Below are positions 49,596 through 59,061 of a stretch of DNA of 64,000 bases, in pieces (position 1 is the stretch's first letter; the number at the start of each line of letters is the position of its first letter). The translations under genes and the position numbers were made by a program. The DNA comes from an uncultured Chloroflexales bacterium (GTDB taxonomy: Bacteria; Chloroflexota; Chloroflexia; Chloroflexales; Chloroflexaceae): assembly GCA_937967405.1 (NCBI GenBank), contig CALCJV010000022.1, forward strand, positions 42,670 to 106,669. The letters run 5' to 3'. A model generated the notes under the pieces. It ran no database searches. It saw only the letters and a program-made list of their open reading frames with translations, and was not told where the DNA came from.

Positions 49596-51587
49596 ATGTC
49601 ACCGAAGCTCAAATTCCCCCTGAGCGGTGTCCTGCTACTGGTGTTGCTGGTGCCAATTCTAGCAGCCTGCGGCGGCGGTACGGCGAGTGCACCCGTTGTC
49701 GAAACTGTCGTGGTGACGGCCGAACCGGAAGTGGTGGTGGTCACGGCTACGCCCAGCGAAGCTACAGACAGCACCACCACCCCACCCACCGATGAACCGG
49801 TTGGGCAGTGGCGCACCCCCCACCCCATTCTCAGCAAGCTCGAAGTGCGCCAAGCAATTGCCCACTGTACGGATCGGCGGGCCCTGATCGAGTCGGTCTA
49901 CCCCTTCCTTGAAGACGACCAGAAGGATGCCCTGCTGATGAACACCTTCCTGCCGCAGGGTCACTGGGCCCTTGCCCCCGATGACAAGATCACGATCTAC
50001 GAATTTGATCCAGAAAAGGGCAAGGCCTTGCTCGAAGAAGCGGGCTGGAAGCAGGAAGAAGGTAGTAGTGTGCGGACAAACGAAGCCGGTGAGCCACTCA
50101 CCCTGAAATTCACCACTACCAATGCCGCCTTCCGCCAGACGTGGGCGGCCGTGCTCGAACAGCAACTGCTCGAAAACTGTGGCATCCAGATCATCCGCAC
50201 CCACGCGCCCGGCTCGTGGTGGTTTGGCAGCACCACTGGGCTACAACGGCGCGACTTCGAACTCGGCGCGTTCGCGTGGGTGGGGCAAGCCGATCCGGGC
50301 GGTACGACGCTCTACGCCTGCAACCAGATTCCGTTGCCCGACAACAACTGGGAAGGGCAGAACTATATGGGCTGGTGCAACGAAACCGCTAGCCGGGCCG
50401 TGATCGCTGCGAACAACACGCTTGAGCGCGAGAAGCGCATTGAGCAGTACCACATCCTTCAGCGCGAGTTCACTGCGGATATGGTCAGCCTGCCGCTGTT
50501 CAACCGCTTTGAGGCCGCTGCCGCCAGCAACGACCTCGTCAACTTCCGTCCCAATCCGACCACCGACTCGATTCTCGTGAATGTGGATGAGTGGGAGCTA
50601 GCCGATGGCGGCGATACCGTTGTGTTAGGCTTTACGCAGGAACCGGCTTCGCTGTGGCTGGTCGTCGAAGATGCTGCTGTCGCCAATTCCGCATCCGGCT
50701 TGCTTAAGGTGCGGGCAGTCACATCCTTCGATTACGATTACCAACCCGCTGCCCTCAAAGAGCTGCCCACCATCGAGAATGGCGGAACCGTGCTCACGCT
50801 CGTCGAAGTCTCGGCCGGCGATACCGTCTGGTCGGTAGATGGCGAAGCAGTTGAGCTGGCAGAGGGCGTAGAGGTGATCAATGCCGATGGCGAAATTGTC
50901 GCCTACGATGGCTCGCCGATCACGCTCAACCAACTCGCTGTGACATTTGAGTTCCCGCCCATGAAATGGGAGGACGGCGAGCCACTCAAAGCCGCCGATT
51001 ACGAACTGGCCTACAACATTGACTGCAACGAGGAGTCGGGTGCAATCTCGCTCACCGTCTGCAAGTCTATCGCGGATGTGGAGTTCCGCGACAATGGCTA
51101 CACGATCACCTACCTGCCCGGTGCCCAGTGGGCCGAATACTTCGCCTATACGCTAGGAACCTACAGCAACCTGTTCACCGTCGGAGCCTATCCCTCGCAT
51201 CAGGTACTCGCCGATGGGCGCAAGCTCGCCGACGTGCCGGCGAGCGAGTGGTCTACCTTGCCCGAAATAGCCGAGCGACCGCTCAGCTATGGGCCCTATC
51301 GCCTTGTTGAGTGGCAAAAGGGCCAGCGCATGGTCTTTGAAGCCAACCCCAACTACTACAAGGGCGAAGTAGCGATCAAGACGCTGATAATCGAGTTCTT
51401 CGATGATACCAACCAAGCCGTCGCGCAGCTCCTCACCGGCAATGTAGATGTGCTCGGCTCGGAGACGCTCGGCGCAGGGCCTGAACTGGAGACCGTCCTT
51501 GCAGCAGCTGAAGCAGGCCAAATCCAAGCCTTCCCGCTGGCCAGCCCAACGTGGGAGCATATGGATATGAACCTATTCATTCGTTAA
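49596..51587 (+). CDS. ABC transporter substrate-binding lipoprotein (peptide/Opp-Dpp, SBP family 5)
   Basis: Lipobox VLLLVLLVPILAACGGG; WRTPHPILSKLEVRQAIAHCTDRRALIESVYPF; RPLSYGPYRLVEWQKGQRMVFEANPNYYKGEVAIKTLIIEFFDD. Confidence 0.92.
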   Translation: MSPKLKFPLSGVLLLVLLVPILAACGGGTASAPVVETVVVTAEPEVVVVTATPSEATDSTTTPPTDEPVGQWRTPHPILSKLEVRQAIAHCTDRRALIESVYPFLEDDQKDALLMNTFLPQGHWALAPDDKITIYEFDPEKGKALLEEAGWKQEEGSSVRTNEAGEPLTLKFTTTNAAFRQTWAAVLEQQLLENCGIQIIRTHAPGSWWFGSTTGLQRRDFELGAFAWVGQADPGGTTLYACNQIPLPDNNWEGQNYMGWCNETASRAVIAANNTLEREKRIEQYHILQREFTADMVSLPLFNRFEAAAASNDLVNFRPNPTTDSILVNVDEWELADGGDTVVLGFTQEPASLWLVVEDAAVANSASGLLKVRAVTSFDYDYQPAALKELPTIENGGTVLTLVEVSAGDTVWSVDGEAVELAEGVEVINADGEIVAYDGSPITLNQLAVTFEFPPMKWEDGEPLKAADYELAYNIDCNEESGAISLTVCKSIADVEFRDNGYTITYLPGAQWAEYFAYTLGTYSNLFTVGAYPSHQVLADGRKLADVPASEWSTLPEIAERPLSYGPYRLVEWQKGQRMVFEANPNYYKGEVAIKTLIIEFFDDTNQAVAQLLTGNVDVLGSETLGAGPELETVLAAAEAGQIQAFPLASPTWEHMDMNLFIR

Positions 51588-51608
51588 GCCTATTGCAGCT
51601 ACCCAATA

Positions 51609-51639
51609 GGGTGGGAAGGCCCGCACAGTCTTCCCACCC
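51609..51639 (+). terminator. Intercistronic hairpin between substrate-binding and permease genes
   Basis: Perfect 10-bp stem GGGTGGGAAG/CTTCCCACCC with 11-nt loop. Confidence 0.6.
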
Positions 51640-51671
51640 CGCGCCTACGCGGCTGGAAATGGAATCCGCCC

Positions 51672-52880
51672 ATGACCAACTTTCTCATTCGTCGCCTGTT
51701 TCAGATGTTCATTGTCGTTGTGCTGGCCTCAATCGTGTCGTATGCCTTGCTCTATATTGCGCCCGGTGGGCCGCTGCTCGGCTTGCAGCAGCAGCAGCAG
51801 GGCGGAGCCAACCGCATCACCGAAGCCGATATCGCTCGGATCAAAGCCCGCTTCGAGCTTGACCTGTATATGCCCGTGCGCTTTACGCGCTGGTTTGTGG
51901 GCTTCCCCAAAGAGCCGATTAAAATCGGCGACCAAGTGTACTTCGCTGATCTGCAAGTTGGCTGCGCCACCACCCAAACGGTGCGTCTACGCTACCCCGA
52001 TGGGCGCGTCGAGTTCGCCGAAATCTGCGCTACGCCCGTCACCCTAGCAGACCTAGCGGGGCGGCGCAGCAGCAACGGCATCCTGTTTGGCGATTTCGGG
52101 CTGTCGCAGGTCATCCTGCGAGATCGTCCGATCAGCACCTTGATCTGGAGCCGCCTGCCCTACACCATCGCCCTCATGGGCATCTCCACCTTGATTACGC
52201 TGATGGTTGCCATCCCACTAGGGGTCTACTCGGCAGTGCGCCAGTATTCGCCCTTTGATACCGCGGCAACAACGGTATCGTTCATTGGCACATCGCTCCC
52301 GACCTTCTTCTTCGGCTTGATGCTCATCCTCGTATTTGCCGTGCTGGCCAAAAATGCAGGGCTACCCTATCTGCCGCCCGGTGGCGCAACCGCCAACCGT
52401 GACTACACGATCCCCTTCTTTGGGCTATTTGAGCTGACCGTCAAAGCGAGATCGTTCCTTGATATGGTGCTCCACTTCATTATGCCCTGCCTCGTGCTTA
52501 CCTTCGTGAGTGTTGCCTCGTGGAGCCGCTTTATCCGTTCGAGTATGCTCGAAGTGCTGCGCCAAGATTACGTCCGCACGGCCCGCGCCAAAGGCCTGCG
52601 GGAGCGACTAGTGATCCTAAAGCACGCCTTCCGCAACGCTCTGATCCCATTCATTACGCTCGTGGCCGGCATTCTGCCCGCCCTCGTCGCTGGTGCCGCC
52701 ATCACCGAAAGCGTATTCAACTGGCCCGGGTTGGGGCGGCTCCTCGTAGATGCCCTCAACCGCAGCGACTACACTGTCGCACTGGCGTTACTGTATGTCA
52801 CGCTCGTTCTCCAGCTCGTGGGCTACCTGATCTCGGATATTCTTTATACCGTTGCGGATCCCCGCATCCGGCTCTCGTAA
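51672..52880 (+). CDS. ABC transporter permease (DppB/OppB family)
   Basis: IRRLFQMFIVVVLASIVSYALLYIAPGGPL; SMLEVLRQDYVRTARAKGLRERLVILKHAFRNALIPFITLVAGILPALVAGAAITESVFNWPGLGRLLVDALNRSDYT. Confidence 0.95.
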   Translation: MTNFLIRRLFQMFIVVVLASIVSYALLYIAPGGPLLGLQQQQQGGANRITEADIARIKARFELDLYMPVRFTRWFVGFPKEPIKIGDQVYFADLQVGCATTQTVRLRYPDGRVEFAEICATPVTLADLAGRRSSNGILFGDFGLSQVILRDRPISTLIWSRLPYTIALMGISTLITLMVAIPLGVYSAVRQYSPFDTAATTVSFIGTSLPTFFFGLMLILVFAVLAKNAGLPYLPPGGATANRDYTIPFFGLFELTVKARSFLDMVLHFIMPCLVLTFVSVASWSRFIRSSMLEVLRQDYVRTARAKGLRERLVILKHAFRNALIPFITLVAGILPALVAGAAITESVFNWPGLGRLLVDALNRSDYTVALALLYVTLVLQLVGYLISDILYTVADPRIRLS

Positions 52881-52892
52881 GGAGGTAAACGC

Positions 52893-53894
52893 ATGGCCAC
52901 CACTCTTCCCTCCGCAAGCCTGCCGCTGGAAGAGACCACCATCCAAGCCGAGAGCCAATGGGCGACCGTGCTACGCCGCTTTATGCGCCACCGCATGGCG
53001 ATGATTAGCGCGGTGGTGCTGGTGGTAATCTTCATCGCCTCGTTCCTTGCCCCCTTCATCGCTCCCTTCGGGCGCGACTCGATTGACTTGGGCAACCGCT
53101 TCGTGCTGCCCTTTACGCCCAATTCCGCAACAGGCCAGATACACTGGCTCGGCACTGATCATCTGGGGCGCGATTACTTCACCCGTCTGCTCTATGCTGG
53201 GCGCATCTCGCTCACGGTTGCACTTGTATCTACCCTCTTATCCACCATCATCGGCTTAGTGCTAGGTGTGCTAGCGGGCTATTTCGGTGGCTGGGTAGAT
53301 ATGCTGATTACGCGCACGCTCGAATTTGTGGCAACCTTCCCGCTCTTCATCATCCTGCTCATTCTTGTCACCGTGCTGCTCGAAGACGCGAACCTGATCC
53401 CTATTCCGGGCTTCATCCTCAGTACCGTTATGTGGGTCACCGCTGTCACCCGCGAACGTGAGGCACAGGTGATTGTGCTGGTGACGGTTGTGATTGCACT
53501 CCTGTTCTGGACCGGCACAGCTCGGCTGATGCGAGGCATGGTGCTATCGGTGCGGGAGCAGCCCTACATTGAATCCTCCCGTGCACTGGGCGGCTCGCAC
53601 ATGCGCGTGATGACGCGCCACGTCTTTCCGAATGCCTTCCCGCCGATCATCGTCGATTTCACCCTCGGCCTCAATGGCATCCTCGTGCTCGAGTCGTCCT
53701 TGAGCTTTCTGGGCTTCGGTATCCAAGACCCGATCCCAACGTGGGGCAATATGCTCGCCTTTGCCCAAAGCTACATGTTCCAGCACCCATGGATGACCGT
53801 CGTGGCCGGCTTGCCGATCCTGTTTACCTCATTGGCCATCAACTACATGGGCGATGGGCTGCGCGACGCGCTCGACCCGCGCATGAAGCTGTAG
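52893..53894 (+). CDS. ABC transporter permease (DppC/OppC family)
   Basis: HWLGTDHLGRDYFTRLLYAGRISLTVAL; SRALGGSHMRVMTRHVFPNAFPPIIVDFTLGLNGILVLESSLSFLGFGIQDPIPTWGNML. Confidence 0.95.
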   Translation: MATTLPSASLPLEETTIQAESQWATVLRRFMRHRMAMISAVVLVVIFIASFLAPFIAPFGRDSIDLGNRFVLPFTPNSATGQIHWLGTDHLGRDYFTRLLYAGRISLTVALVSTLLSTIIGLVLGVLAGYFGGWVDMLITRTLEFVATFPLFIILLILVTVLLEDANLIPIPGFILSTVMWVTAVTREREAQVIVLVTVVIALLFWTGTARLMRGMVLSVREQPYIESSRALGGSHMRVMTRHVFPNAFPPIIVDFTLGLNGILVLESSLSFLGFGIQDPIPTWGNMLAFAQSYMFQHPWMTVVAGLPILFTSLAINYMGDGLRDALDPRMKL

Positions 53895-53906
53895 AAGGAT
53901 ACTGCG

Positions 53907-55019
53907 TTGATCAAACCTACCCCTCCCCCAAGCCTGACCCCCGCGCATCAACCGGAGCCTGCGCCCACCCCGCCCGCCCCGCCACGTGAGGTCTTCTTGC
54001 AGGTGCGTGGCTTAAAGACGCACTTCTTTACCGAACGTGGGGTGGTGCACGCCGTAGATGGGGTTGACCTAGAGCTACGACGCGGCGAAACGCTCGGGAT
54101 TGTCGGTGAGAGTGGCAGCGGCAAAAGTGTCACCTCCCTCTCGATTATGCGCCTGATCGAATCACCCGGCGAGATTGTCGCGGGTGAAATTTTGTTGGAT
54201 GGCGTAGACCTGCTCAAGCTGAATGAGGAGGAGATGCGTAGCATTCGCGGCAATCGGATTGCGATGGTTTTTCAGCAGCCCACCACCTACCTCAATCCGG
54301 TCTTCAAAGCGGGCGATCAGATTGCCGAGTCGCTCAAAATCCACCGCAACCTGAACGATAGCGAAGCCCACGAACAGGCGATCCGCCTGCTTGAGCAAGT
54401 GGGCTTGCCCGATCCGGCCCGCCGCGCCCGCCAATATCCGCACGAACTCTCCGGTGGGCAGTGCCAGCGTGTAATGATTGCCATGGCCTTGGCGTGCAAC
54501 CCAGAGCTACTGATTGCCGACGAGCCAACCACCGCCCTCGATGTGACGATCCAAGCCCAGATTCTCGACTTGATGCGGGCATTGCGAACAGGCATAGATA
54601 CTTCAATCATCTTGATAACCCACGATATGGGCGTGATCGCCGAAATGGCCGACCGCGTCGCGGTGATGTATGCGGGCCAGATCGTCGAGTACGCCGATGT
54701 CTACAGCCTGTTTGAGTCACCCAAACACCCCTATACCCAAGGCTTGCTCGGCTCGATGCCGCAGCTAGGCGAGGTGCGCGAGAAGCTACAGGTGATTCGA
54801 GGTGTCGTGCCCAGCCTGATTAACCCACCCACCGGCTGCCGCTTTGCGGATCGCTGCGACTACCGCTTCGAGCGGTGCGAGCAGCCCCCGCCGCTGATCC
54901 AGCTTAGTGATCAGCGCGAGGTACGCTGCTGGCTCTACGCCGATCAGCACACTCTGCCCGCCACAGCTCCGGACTCCACCGCCGCCAGTGTCGCCCTAGA
55001 AACAGGAGCCAGCGCATGA
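53907..55019 (+). CDS. ABC transporter ATP-binding protein (DppD/OppD family)
   Basis: [64 protein letters not shown]. Confidence 0.95.
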   Translation: MIKPTPPPSLTPAHQPEPAPTPPAPPREVFLQVRGLKTHFFTERGVVHAVDGVDLELRRGETLGIVGESGSGKSVTSLSIMRLIESPGEIVAGEILLDGVDLLKLNEEEMRSIRGNRIAMVFQQPTTYLNPVFKAGDQIAESLKIHRNLNDSEAHEQAIRLLEQVGLPDPARRARQYPHELSGGQCQRVMIAMALACNPELLIADEPTTALDVTIQAQILDLMRALRTGIDTSIILITHDMGVIAEMADRVAVMYAGQIVEYADVYSLFESPKHPYTQGLLGSMPQLGEVREKLQVIRGVVPSLINPPTGCRFADRCDYRFERCEQPPPLIQLSDQREVRCWLYADQHTLPATAPDSTAASVALETGASA

Positions 55020-56092
55020 GCGATGTTGAACAGATACCCACGAGGGTGGCCCCTACCCAGCCCGCAGCTGGGCCTATGGCTGCTACGCAGAGCAAACCGC
55101 CAGACCCGATTCTTGATGTCCGCAACCTGAAGAAACACTTCCCCGTCAAGGGTGGGCTGTTGCGGCGTACCGTTGCCCACGTTAAAGCCGTAGATGGGGT
55201 CAGCTTTACCATGCAGCGCGGCGAAACGCTCGGCTTGGTGGGCGAAAGCGGCTGTGGCAAAACCACTGTCGGGCGCACGATTCTGCGCCTCGAAAAAGCG
55301 ACCGCAGGCGAGGTCTGGTTTGAGGGGCGCGATATTCTCAAGCTCTCTATCTGGCATCTTAAGGCTCTGCGACGCGACATGCAGATTATCTTTCAAGACC
55401 CGTACTCTTCGCTCGATCCACGTATCCCCGTTGGTGAGAGCATCGCCGAAGGGCTGCTTATTCACGGCATCGGCACTAAGCAAGAGCGCGAGGAAAAAGT
55501 CCGCGAGGCCCTGCTGCGGGTCGGCTTGCACCCCTCCAGTATGCAACGCTTCCCGCACCAGTTTTCGGGCGGGCAACGCCAGCGCATCGGCATTGCGCGG
55601 GCCCTTGTAATGGAACCGAAGCTGATTATCGCCGATGAGCCAGTCTCCGCTCTGGACGTGAGCGTGCAGTCGCAGGTGCTGAACCTGATGCGCGAATTGC
55701 AGCAGGAGTTCGGGCTAACGTACCTGTTTATCGCCCACAATTTGAGCGTGGTGGAACACATCAGTGATCGCGTGGCGGTGATGTATCTGGGCAAAATTGT
55801 TGAGCTAGCGGATCGCAAGCAGCTGTTCAGTGTCTCGCGCCACCCCTACTCAAAGGCATTGATCTCGGCGATTCCAGTTGCCAACCCCAAAATCCGCCGC
55901 CAGCGCATCATCCTTGAAGGCGATGTGCCTAGCCCGCTCAATCCACCTTCGGGCTGCCGCTTCCACCCACGCTGCTGGATGGCACAGGAGATTTGTCGCA
56001 CCGTCGAGCCGCCGCTTGAAGAGAAGGTGCCGGGGCACTGGGCCGCGTGCCACTTCGCCAACGATGTTGCCGCGAGCCTGCCGCACAAGTAG
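55016..56092 (+). CDS. ABC transporter ATP-binding protein (DppF/OppF family)
   Basis: [69 protein letters not shown] overlap with the previous gene. Confidence 0.95.
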   Translation: MSDVEQIPTRVAPTQPAAGPMAATQSKPPDPILDVRNLKKHFPVKGGLLRRTVAHVKAVDGVSFTMQRGETLGLVGESGCGKTTVGRTILRLEKATAGEVWFEGRDILKLSIWHLKALRRDMQIIFQDPYSSLDPRIPVGESIAEGLLIHGIGTKQEREEKVREALLRVGLHPSSMQRFPHQFSGGQRQRIGIARALVMEPKLIIADEPVSALDVSVQSQVLNLMRELQQEFGLTYLFIAHNLSVVEHISDRVAVMYLGKIVELADRKQLFSVSRHPYSKALISAIPVANPKIRRQRIILEGDVPSPLNPPSGCRFHPRCWMAQEICRTVEPPLEEKVPGHWAACHFANDVAASLPHK

Positions 56093-56177
56093 GAGCTAGT
56101 GTCAGGTGCTAGGTTTTAGGGAGCAGGATGAGTCACCGCACATCCGGCACCTGCATCCTAGACGGCAAGGAGCAGCC

Positions 56178-57335
56178 ATGCCCAACACCCGCCCGACGTG
56201 GATCGAACTTGACCTTGCCGCCGCCGCACACAACATACGCCGCCTGCGCCAGATCGCCGGGGTTGCCGTGATGGCCGTCGTCAAAGCCAATGCGTATGGG
56301 CACGATGCCCCCCTGCTCGCCCGCACCTTCCTTGAGCATGGCGCAGCACAACTCGCAGTAGCGACGGTGGGCGAGGCGCACAGCCTGCGCGAGGCGGGCA
56401 TCACTGCGCCGATCATGATCCTCGGCTATATACCGGCGTGGCAAGCGGCAGAGGCCGTAGCTCTGCGCCTGACGTGTGCCGTATATGATTGGGAGATCGC
56501 CCGCGCCCTTGCCCGCGCCGCCAGCGATCAGGATTGGCGCGTGCCGGTCCATATCAAGGTGGATACGGGCATGAGCCGCTTGGGGCTGTATCACGCCGAT
56601 CCGGCGATGCTGGCAGCCGATGTGGTCGCGTTTATCCGCGCTCTGCACGCGCTACCCACGCTGCACGTCGAGGGGCTGTTTACCCACTTTGCCACTGCCG
56701 ACGAAGCCGACTTGAGCTATGCTGAAGGGCAGCTGGCCCGCTTCGCACCGGTGCTCGCGGCAGTCACGGCGGCGGGCGTGCGCCCACCCGTGATCCACGC
56801 CGCGAATAGTGCCGCCACCCTGCGCCTGCCCGCCGCTCGCTTCGATCTGGTGCGGCCCGGCATTGCTTGCTACGGCTTGCACCCCTCTGGCGATACGCTG
56901 CTCCCACCCGATTTCCAGCCTGTCCTCACGCTGGCCAGCGAGATCGCCCACGTCAAGCTAGTTGCAGCGGGCACGCCTGCGTCGTATGGCTGTACGTGGG
57001 TTGCAGCACGCCCATCATTGCTGGTGACGCTGCCGCTCGGCTATGCCGATGGGCTGCGCCGCACCCCAGCATGGCGCGAGGTTCTCATCTGCGGGCAGCG
57101 TGCACCGATTGTCGGGCGCGTGTGTATGGATTATGTGCTTGTGGATGCAACCGATGTTGTCAGCCCGCAACCGTTGCGCTGTGGCGATCCGGTGGTGCTG
57201 ATCGGCGGACAATACGATCCCCACACCGGCACACTGAAACGGATCACTGCCGAAGAGGTAGCAGGCTGGCTTGGCACCATCAATTACGAAGTCACCTCAA
57301 TGCTGATGGCTCGCATTCCGCGTGTAGTCAGCTAG
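56178..57335 (+). CDS. alr: Alanine racemase
   Basis: TWIELDLAAAAHNIRRLRQIAGVAVMAVVKANAYGHDAPLLARTFLEHGAAQLAVATVGEAHSLREAGI; HIKVDTGMSRLGLY; RVCMDYVLVDATDV. Confidence 0.96.
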   Translation: MPNTRPTWIELDLAAAAHNIRRLRQIAGVAVMAVVKANAYGHDAPLLARTFLEHGAAQLAVATVGEAHSLREAGITAPIMILGYIPAWQAAEAVALRLTCAVYDWEIARALARAASDQDWRVPVHIKVDTGMSRLGLYHADPAMLAADVVAFIRALHALPTLHVEGLFTHFATADEADLSYAEGQLARFAPVLAAVTAAGVRPPVIHAANSAATLRLPAARFDLVRPGIACYGLHPSGDTLLPPDFQPVLTLASEIAHVKLVAAGTPASYGCTWVAARPSLLVTLPLGYADGLRRTPAWREVLICGQRAPIVGRVCMDYVLVDATDVVSPQPLRCGDPVVLIGGQYDPHTGTLKRITAEEVAGWLGTINYEVTSMLMARIPRVVS

Positions 57336-57390
57336 ACAATGAGCGTTTGAAGTAGACCGTCGCCACACACAGAAAGGACGCTTTCATTCC

Positions 57391-58500
57391 ATGCAGACAC
57401 CGACTCATCCTTGGCGCACAGTGCTTATGGTGTTCGTGCTGATTGTGGGCACACTCGCTAGTGCGGGCTGTGCGGGTCTCGCCTCACCACTAGCAGGTTC
57501 TGGGGGCAATGCGCCGCTAGCAGCAGGCAGTGCCGCGAACGCACCGGACGTGCCCGACGTACCGGACGTGAATGATCCGCGCCTCACGATTACCAAAGCT
57601 GATCTGGTCAATCCAACTACGCTCAGCATTGTCGCGCAGGCCCAAGCTATTCCCGATGGCACAGAACTGCGCCTCGATCTGCTCGCCGCCGATCAGCCTA
57701 CGGCATGGCTCGCCGAAGATGCAACCACCGTGCACGTGGCCGATGGGCGCATCAACGTGCGAGCCACACGCCGCGCTGATGCCGCCGCCCTCGATTGCAG
57801 CCAGCCGCTTGCGATACGCTTGAGCGGACAAGTCAACGGTACAACCCTTGAGCCAACCTACGCCCTCACGATCCCCGCGATCTACCAAGCGGAGGTATGC
57901 CTGCCGCCGCAAGCGATCCGCATCGCGGTTGGCAATGGCGGCAATGTGCGCGACGCGCCATCAGGTGCAGCCCCAATCATCGGGCAGATCACCTTGGGGC
58001 AAGAGGTGGCCGTGCTAGGGCGATTGGCAGATGGGGACTGGTATCTGCTCCGCACCAGCGATGGAAGAGAAGGCTGGGCGGCCCACGCCGCACTTAGCCC
58101 GCCCGAAGCACAGGTAGCGGAGCTACCCGTGTTAGCTCCCCGCAACCGCACGGCTACCAGCCGTTCCACACCACCGCCCCCCGCACCGGCTGCGCCAGCC
58201 CCGATCCCCGCCGAGATTGACGGCATACCTACGATTGCGGCCGCTGAGCTACCCCCCGAAGCGCGGGAGACCATGCGCCTGATCGCCCGCGGGGGGCCCT
58301 TTCCCTACAGCAAAGATGGCACAATCTTCCAGAATCGGGAACGCCTGCTCCCCCTCCGGCCCGCAGGCTACTACCGCGAATACACCGTTCCCACACCCGG
58401 CGCATCGAACCGCGGGGCCCGCCGCATCGTTAGTGGCAATTCCGGCGAACTGTACTACACCGCCGATCACTACGCCAGTTTTCGGCGCATTGTCGAGTGA
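57391..58500 (+). CDS. Exported (putative lipoprotein) SH3b domain protein with C-terminal RNase Sa/barnase-family guanyl-specific ribonuclease domain
   Basis: N-term VFVLIVGTLASAGC; SH3-like NVRDAPSGAAPIIGQITLGQEVAVLGRLADGDWYLLRTSDGREGWA; C-term LPPEARETMRLIARGGPFPYSKDGTIFQNRERLLPLRPAGYYREYTVPTPGASNRGARRIVSGNSGELYYTADHYASF closely follows RNase Sa as recalled. Confidence 0.9.
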   Translation: MQTPTHPWRTVLMVFVLIVGTLASAGCAGLASPLAGSGGNAPLAAGSAANAPDVPDVPDVNDPRLTITKADLVNPTTLSIVAQAQAIPDGTELRLDLLAADQPTAWLAEDATTVHVADGRINVRATRRADAAALDCSQPLAIRLSGQVNGTTLEPTYALTIPAIYQAEVCLPPQAIRIAVGNGGNVRDAPSGAAPIIGQITLGQEVAVLGRLADGDWYLLRTSDGREGWAAHAALSPPEAQVAELPVLAPRNRTATSRSTPPPPAPAAPAPIPAEIDGIPTIAAAELPPEARETMRLIARGGPFPYSKDGTIFQNRERLLPLRPAGYYREYTVPTPGASNRGARRIVSGNSGELYYTADHYASFRRIVE

Positions 58501-58515
58501 GTAAAGGATAGGGAC

Positions 58516-59061
58516 GTGCAAGAACATACCGATGAATCCATGAACAATCTCGAAGAACTTTTCTATAGCGGTTACGAATCAGGGGTATACGTCCCTAGAT
58601 ATACCCTCAACTTGGACGAGCTACGCGCACAGGCACTGCCTGAGCATGTGTTTGTTGCCCATGTGGATGGGGTTGAGTTGCACACCAAAGCCGATTTTTT
58701 GGCGGCAATGGCCCGCGAATTCCAGTTTCCCGATTATTTTGGCATGAACTGGGATGCGCTCGAAGAATGCCTCACCGATCTAGAATGGCTCCCAGCATCC
58801 GGCTATGTGCTGCTCTATGACAACTGCGATCAGTTTGGGGAGCGTGACGAAGACGCTTGGCGGACTTCACTCACCATCTTGCATGCTGCCGCTGATTATT
58901 GGGAAACAGCCGGACGGCGTTTCTTCGTGCTGCTGCGCTACACTCGTTTCGGCGATACAGACGAGCTAGAAGCGGAGCAGTTGCAAGCCGGGCCCGAAGA
59001 ACAAGAACACAAACAGGCTACACAGCAGCAGCAACAGCACAAACAAGACGACACTGGCTAG
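58516..59061 (+). CDS. Barstar family protein (putative inhibitor of the upstream RNase)
   Basis: HVFVAHVDGVELHTKADFLAAMAREFQFPDYFGMNWDALEECLTDLEWLPASGYVLLYDNCDQF matches the barstar FPxYxGxNxDAL core. Start could be Met9 (58540). Confidence 0.9.
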   Translation: MQEHTDESMNNLEELFYSGYESGVYVPRYTLNLDELRAQALPEHVFVAHVDGVELHTKADFLAAMAREFQFPDYFGMNWDALEECLTDLEWLPASGYVLLYDNCDQFGERDEDAWRTSLTILHAAADYWETAGRRFFVLLRYTRFGDTDELEAEQLQAGPEEQEHKQATQQQQQHKQDDTG

